Below, piece after piece: positions 60,301 to 64,000 of a DNA stretch of 64,000 nucleotides; within the stretch, counting starts at the first letter, position 1; the number at the start of each line of letters is the position of its first letter. Both the position numbers and the translations under genes were made by a program. The stretch is from Streptomyces cavernae (GTDB taxonomy: Bacteria > Actinomycetota > Actinomycetes > Streptomycetales > Streptomycetaceae), in assembly GCF_004023625.1 (NCBI RefSeq), contig NZ_RPDJ01000037.1, positions 1 through 64,000 of the forward strand, written 5' to 3'. The notes below the pieces were generated by a model. That model did not search any database. It saw only the letters and a program-made list of their open reading frames with translations, and was not told the origin of the DNA.

Positions 60301-60328
60301 TTGACTTCGAAAGTTGAAGGCATAGTCT
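60301..60328 (+). promoter_or_regulatory. glcP promoter candidate with inverted repeats
   Basis: TTGACT (60301-60306) and TAGTCT (60323-60328) are 16 bases apart, fitting a primary sigma promoter. GTTGAAGGC and GCTTCAAC flank the -10 region, a possible operator. Confidence 0.5.
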
Positions 60329-60437
60329 CTGCAACATTGCTTCAACCTTCAGGCGGTGAGCGGCACTTCGCCATTGCACCCCTGGAGGGCTCGTCCCCCA
60401 CCCCCGGCAGCGAGGCCGGTGGCCTGAGGAGTTACAC

Positions 60438-61853
60438 GTGACCACAGCGCAGGCATCCCAGTCCGGAGCCAGGACGGCTCATCCCGAGCATCTAGGCCAT
60501 GTCATCTTCATCGCGGCGGCCGCCGCGATGGGCGGTTTCCTCTTCGGCTACGACAGTGCGGTGATCAACGGCGCCGTCGAGGCCATCCGCGGCCGGTATG
60601 ACATCGGCTCCGCGGCCCTCGCGCAGGTCATCGCCATCGCACTGATCGGCTGTGCGGTCGGCGCCGCGACCGCGGGCCGGATAGCCGACCGCATCGGACG
60701 CATCCGGTGCATGCAGATCGCCGCGGTCCTCTTCACCGTCAGTGCCGTCGGCTCGGCGCTGCCCTTCTCCCTCTGGGACCTCGCCTTCTGGCGCGTCGTC
60801 GGCGGCTTCGCCATCGGCATGGCCTCCGTCATCGGCCCGGCTTACATCGCCGAGGTCGCCCCGGCCGCGTACCGCGGCCGGCTCGGTTCCTTCCAGCAGG
60901 CCGCGATCGTCGTCGGTATCGCCGTGTCGCAGCTGGTCAACTGGGGCGTACTGAACGCCGCCGACGGTGACCAGCGCGGCGAACTGATGGGCCTGGAGGC
61001 CTGGCAGGTCATGCTCGGCGTGATGGTGATCCCGGCCGTGCTGTACGGCCTGCTCTCGTTCGCCATCCCCGAGTCGCCGCGCTTCCTCATCGCGGCCGGC
61101 AAGGACGACCGGGCACGTGAGGTACTCGCCGAGGTGGAGGGTGGGGACGTCGACCTGGACGCCCGGGTCCGCGAGATCGAACAGGCCATGCGGCGCGAGC
61201 ACAAGCCGACCTTCAAGGACCTGCTCGGCGGCAGCTTCCTCTTCAAGCCGATCGTCTGGGCCGGCATCGGACTGTCCGTCTTCCAGCAGTTCGTCGGCAT
61301 CAACGTCGCCTTCTACTACTCCTCGACGCTGTGGCAGTCGGTCGGCGTCAACCCGACGGAGTCCTTCTTCTACTCGTTCACCACGTCGATCATCAACATC
61401 GTCGGCACAGTGATCGCGATGATCTTCGTCGACCGCATCGGCCGCCGGCCGCTGGCCCTGATCGGCTCCGTCGGCATGGTGATCGGCCTCGCGCTGGAGG
61501 CCTGGGCGTTCTCGTACGACCTGGTGGACGGCAAGCTGCCGAGCACGCAGGGCTGGATCGCCCTGGTCGCGGCCCATGTGTTCGTCCTCTTCTTCGCCCT
61601 CTCCTGGGGTGTGGTCGTCTGGGTCATGCTCGGCGAGATGTTCCCGAACCGGATGCGCGCCGCCGCCCTGGGCGTGGCCGCCTCCGCACAGTGGATCGCC
61701 AACTGGGCCATCACCGCGAGCTTCCCGTCCCTGGCCGACTGGAACCTCTCGGTGACCTACGTGCTCTACACGATCTTCGCCGCGCTCTCCATCCCGTTCG
61801 TGCTCAAGTTCGTTCCGGAGACGAAGGGCAAGTCGCTGGAGGAGATGGGGTAG
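60438..61853 (+). CDS. glcP: MFS sugar transporter, glucose permease type
   Basis: 471 residues, 12 membrane segments. MFS sugar-porter motifs: GGFLFGYDSAVINGAVEAI (TM1), RIADRIGRIRCM loop 2-3, PESPRFL after TM6, and RIGRRPLALIG loop 8-9, with VPETKGKSLEEM at the end. It is close to GlcP, the main glucose permease of streptomycetes, which sits beside smc in S. coelicolor. GAGGAG precedes the GTG. Confidence 0.93.
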   Translation: MTTAQASQSGARTAHPEHLGHVIFIAAAAAMGGFLFGYDSAVINGAVEAIRGRYDIGSAALAQVIAIALIGCAVGAATAGRIADRIGRIRCMQIAAVLFTVSAVGSALPFSLWDLAFWRVVGGFAIGMASVIGPAYIAEVAPAAYRGRLGSFQQAAIVVGIAVSQLVNWGVLNAADGDQRGELMGLEAWQVMLGVMVIPAVLYGLLSFAIPESPRFLIAAGKDDRAREVLAEVEGGDVDLDARVREIEQAMRREHKPTFKDLLGGSFLFKPIVWAGIGLSVFQQFVGINVAFYYSSTLWQSVGVNPTESFFYSFTTSIINIVGTVIAMIFVDRIGRRPLALIGSVGMVIGLALEAWAFSYDLVDGKLPSTQGWIALVAAHVFVLFFALSWGVVVWVMLGEMFPNRMRAAALGVAASAQWIANWAITASFPSLADWNLSVTYVLYTIFAALSIPFVLKFVPETKGKSLEEMG

Positions 61854-61864
61854 CTGTCCGGTCC

Positions 61865-61888
61865 GCCGGACGGGCTGGACCGTCCGGC
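61865..61888 (+). terminator. Terminator after glcP
   Basis: GCCGGACGG pairs with CCGTCCGGC around a six-base loop, 11 bases after the stop. Confidence 0.75.
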
Positions 61889-61970
61889 GATTCCCGGGCA
61901 GGCCCGAAGCGGATACGGAACCCGTGGGGATTAGGAACCCGTGGGGATTCGGCTCTGCCCCTGTGAACCA

Positions 61971-62011
61971 CCGCTGCTCCGGCCCGGCCACTGCCCGGGC
62001 CGGAGCAGCGG
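61971..62011. terminator. Long hairpin between glcP and the LLM gene
   Basis: Perfect 17-base-pair stem (ccgctgctccggcccgg and complement) with a seven-base loop; preceded by two copies of aacccgtggggatt (61919-61947). Confidence 0.75.
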
Positions 62012-62092
62012 TTCGGTGTTCCTGGGCAGCTCTGCCGGCTGCGCCGGGAGCGGCATGAGCGACGGACGACTCGTCGGGGACAAATGATGCTC

Positions 62093-62148
62093 GGCGGGTC
62101 GGCGGGTCGGCGGGTCGGCGGGTCGGCGGGTCAGCCGGTCAGCAGGTC
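62093..62148. repeat. 8-bp tandem repeats at the end of the LLM gene
   Basis: Five perfect ggcgggtc units (62093-62132) followed by two degenerate ones. Read on the minus strand the degenerate units start with TGA, and the first of these overlaps the gene's stop codon. Confidence 0.9.
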
Positions 62149-63124
62149 AGGTGAGTCGGGGGACAACCTGCTCGGCGAAGAGGTGCAGGCTGCGCCAGCC
62201 TTCGTCGATGGGCATTCCACCGCACAGGGGGTGCAGGACGAGGTTCTCGGCGCCCTCCGCCGCGAACTTGACGCAGTCGTCGGGGGTGAGCACCCGGTAG
62301 ACCCCCTCCGCCCGCAGTTCCGCCACGTTCGTCGCCGCCGACTTCACCGCGGAGCGGATCGTGTCGGACTGCCAGGACGCGTACATCCGGGCCTCGTGCA
62401 GGAAGCGCTCCCCGTGCTCCGCCCACACCCGGTCCGGGTCCTCGGCGATGTGCAGCAGCGGGGTCTCCGCGGCGGGCATCAGACAGAACCCCTCGGTGCC
62501 GTACTCGGCACAGCGCTCCCGGTAGTACGTCTCCAGTTCGGGCAGATGCGCGCTCGGGAAGAACGGCAGCCCGAGCCGGGCCGCACGCCGTGCCGCCGCC
62601 TTGGAGGAGCCGCCCACCAGCAGCAAGGGATGCGGTTCCGAGAACGGCCGCGGGGTGACCCGTACGGTACGGCCTCGGAAGGTGAAGGGCTCGCCGGTCC
62701 ACGCCGCCAGCAGCGTCTCGAGCAGTTCGTCCTGGAGCCGGCCCCGGCGCTTCCACTCCACGTCGAACATCGCGTACTCGTCCGGCCGGTAGCCGATCCC
62801 CGCGACCGTCACCAGCCGGCCACCGCTGAGCAGATCCAGTACGGCGATCTCCTCCGCGAGCCGCAGCGGGTCGTGGAGCGGGCCGATCACGGCCGAGACC
62901 GTCACGGCTATGTGCCGGGTCGCCCCGAAGACCGCAGCTGCGAGGGCGAACGGCGAGGGGAGCCAGTTGTTGGCGACGCCGTGGTGTTCCTCGGTCTGCA
63001 CGGTGGTGATACCGCGGTCGTCGGCGTACGCGGCCATCTCTACGGCGGCCCGGTAGCGGGCGCTGAGGGAGGCGCCGGTCGCGTCGGGCTCGATCAGGTT
63101 GAAACGTACGACGGTGACGGGCAT
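62147..63124 (-). CDS. LLM-class flavin-dependent oxidoreductase
   Basis: 325 residues. The luciferase-like barrel is complete: VTVVRFNLIEPDATGAS start, EEHHGVANNWLPSPFALAAAVFGATRHIAVTVSAVIGPLHDPLRLAEEIAVLDLLSGGRL, VAGIGYRPDEYAMFDV and LLLVGGSSKAAARRAARLGLPFF. These enzymes use reduced FMN or F420; the substrate is unknown. GGGGGA nine bases before the ATG. The presence of cofC in the window shows the strain makes F420, so F420 use is possible. Convergent with glcP. Confidence 0.92.
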   Translation of the reverse strand: MPVTVVRFNLIEPDATGASLSARYRAAVEMAAYADDRGITTVQTEEHHGVANNWLPSPFALAAAVFGATRHIAVTVSAVIGPLHDPLRLAEEIAVLDLLSGGRLVTVAGIGYRPDEYAMFDVEWKRRGRLQDELLETLLAAWTGEPFTFRGRTVRVTPRPFSEPHPLLLVGGSSKAAARRAARLGLPFFPSAHLPELETYYRERCAEYGTEGFCLMPAAETPLLHIAEDPDRVWAEHGERFLHEARMYASWQSDTIRSAVKSAATNVAELRAEGVYRVLTPDDCVKFAAEGAENLVLHPLCGGMPIDEGWRSLHLFAEQVVPRLT

Positions 63125-63376
63125 GGAGCCGTCCCCCTTCGCGGGCGGAGATTGGCGGTGGTGCCGGTGGAGGGGGGACCCTAGCTGACGGAGCGTCAGA
63201 TGACCATAGGTGCGGCACCGGTCTCCTGGCGCCTGCGACGGTGGCACACGGCCCACCTCCTGGTGGGCTTCCCGGCGGCGCGAGGCCGGCGGGCGGGCCG
63301 GCCGGGCCGGTGCGGCCTGCGGTGCTCCGCGTCCAACGAACGGTCGAGGGCGAGGCCACGCCATACTGGCTGTGTT

Positions 63377-64000
63377 ATGGAATTCGTCATCCTTGCTGTA
63401 GTCATCGCCGTGGTCGTGATCGTCGCGCTCGGCGGGCTCGTCGTCGGCAGCCGCAGAAGGAAGCAGCTGCCGCCCGCGCCCCCCACAACGCCCGACATCA
63501 CCGCCCCTCCGGCCGAGCCGCACGTCGGCGACGAGGCCGAGACCCCGCGTGAAGAACCACGCAGAACGATCGAGGAGGTGGACCTCCCGGGCCCGGCCGC
63601 ACCGGTCGTCGTCGAGGAACCGCCCGCCCCCGCGATCGAAGTCCCCGAGCCGACCGCCGGCCGTCTGGTACGGCTGCGCTCCCGGCTCTCCCGCTCCCAG
63701 AACGCGCTCGGCAAGGGGCTGCTCACGCTGCTGTCCCGCGAGCACCTCGACGACGACACCTGGGAGGAGGTCGAGGACACGCTCCTCACCGCGGACGTCG
63801 GCGTCGCTCCCACCCAGGAACTGGTCGAGCGGCTGCGCGAGCGGGTCAAGGTGCTCGGCACGCGCACCCCCGACGAACTGCGCGGGTTGCTGCGTGACGA
63901 GCTGATCAAGCTGGTCGGGCCCGACATGGACCGCACCGTGCACACCGAGTCACCGCGCGATACCCCGGGGATCGTGATGGTCGTCGGCGTCAACGGGACC
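63377..64000 (+). CDS. ftsY: Signal recognition particle receptor FtsY (5' part)
   Basis: 208 residues, cut by the window end. An N-terminal membrane anchor (EFVILAVVIAVVVIVALGGLVVG), an acidic/Pro linker, then the start of the NG domain (SRSQNALGKGLLTLLSREHLDDDTWEEVEDTLLTADVG) up to GIVMVVGVNGT, the GTP-binding loop. It docks ribosome-nascent chain complexes at the membrane. A TACTGG box seven bases before the ATG and no RBS suggest a leaderless transcript. Confidence 0.96.
   Translation, partial: MEFVILAVVIAVVVIVALGGLVVGSRRRKQLPPAPPTTPDITAPPAEPHVGDEAETPREEPRRTIEEVDLPGPAAPVVVEEPPAPAIEVPEPTAGRLVRLRSRLSRSQNALGKGLLTLLSREHLDDDTWEEVEDTLLTADVGVAPTQELVERLRERVKVLGTRTPDELRGLLRDELIKLVGPDMDRTVHTESPRDTPGIVMVVGVNGT

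Noticed and set aside
30..64000. CRISPR array, intact IS element or prophage
   Set aside because: No evenly spaced repeats with unique spacers, no transposase or integrase frame, and no terminal inverted repeats next to one were found; the repeats here are tandem or low-complexity.

Overview
The window is high-GC actinobacterial DNA from the core of a Streptomyces chromosome. The supports are the very high G+C, GTG starts, leaderless promoters, streptomycete-only families (conservons, HupS, the acyl-CoA carboxylase epsilon subunit) and the gene order. From memory, the order accB-accE-cvn-cvn-gltX-tRNA-ndgR-leuCD-hupS-gpsA-ddl-thiL-rpmB-recG-coaD-rpmF-rnc-mutM-smc-glcP-ftsY matches one contiguous part of the S. 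coelicolor chromosome (about SCO5535 to SCO5580). That match is recollection and was not searched.

Layout. 1-0.6 kb: remnant of a secreted protein. 0.8-6.4 kb: accessory genes (Gly-rich membrane protein, GNAT-like protein, YceI protein, secreted family 8 polysaccharide lyase). 6.5-8.4 kb: acyl-CoA carboxylase beta and epsilon subunits. 8.6-19.4 kb, minus strand: two complete conservons in tandem (sensor kinase-like CvnA, roadblock CvnB, DUF742 CvnC, small GTPase CvnD). 19.4-24.9 kb: small orphan protein, decayed DNA, FAH-family hydrolase, gltX, repeat-rich DNA, HAD phosphatase. 25.0-25.5 kb: five tRNAs (Gln-Glu-Glu-Gln-Glu). 25.6-30.3 kb: Ni-binding-like DUF4242 protein, ndgR divergent from leuCD, hupS. 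30.4-38.6 kb: phospholipid, F420-type, cell-wall and thiamine genes (cofC, plsC, gpsA, ddl, thiL, thiD) and rpmB. 38.9-45.5 kb: a DAK2 protein and a minus-strand two-gene operon pairing an HSP90-family protein with a roughly 990-residue repeat protein. 45.8-53.3 kb: genome maintenance, translation and CoA (recG, rsmD, coaD, DivIVA-like coiled coil, DUF177, rpmF, rnc, mutM). 53.4-64 kb: HxlR regulator, CAP-domain protein, acylphosphatase, smc, a glucose-type MFS permease, a luciferase-like oxidoreductase and the start of ftsY.

How the genes work together: accB-accE supply malonyl/methylmalonyl-CoA; leuCD form isopropylmalate isomerase under the divergent IclR regulator NdgR; plsC-gpsA feed phospholipid synthesis; thiL-thiD overlap as a thiamine unit; DUF177-rpmF-rnc is a conserved translation/RNA unit. 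Most housekeeping genes look ordinary.

The unusual signals are: a 289-bp stretch identical between the two cvnD paralogues (likely gene conversion); the HSP90-TPR operon; low-complexity insertions near the SMC hinge and beside the polysaccharide lyase active site; tandem repeats starting at or just after the stop codons of several minus-strand genes; and several genes with a -10 box 6-7 nt before the start codon. I saw no CRISPR array, intact insertion sequence or prophage.
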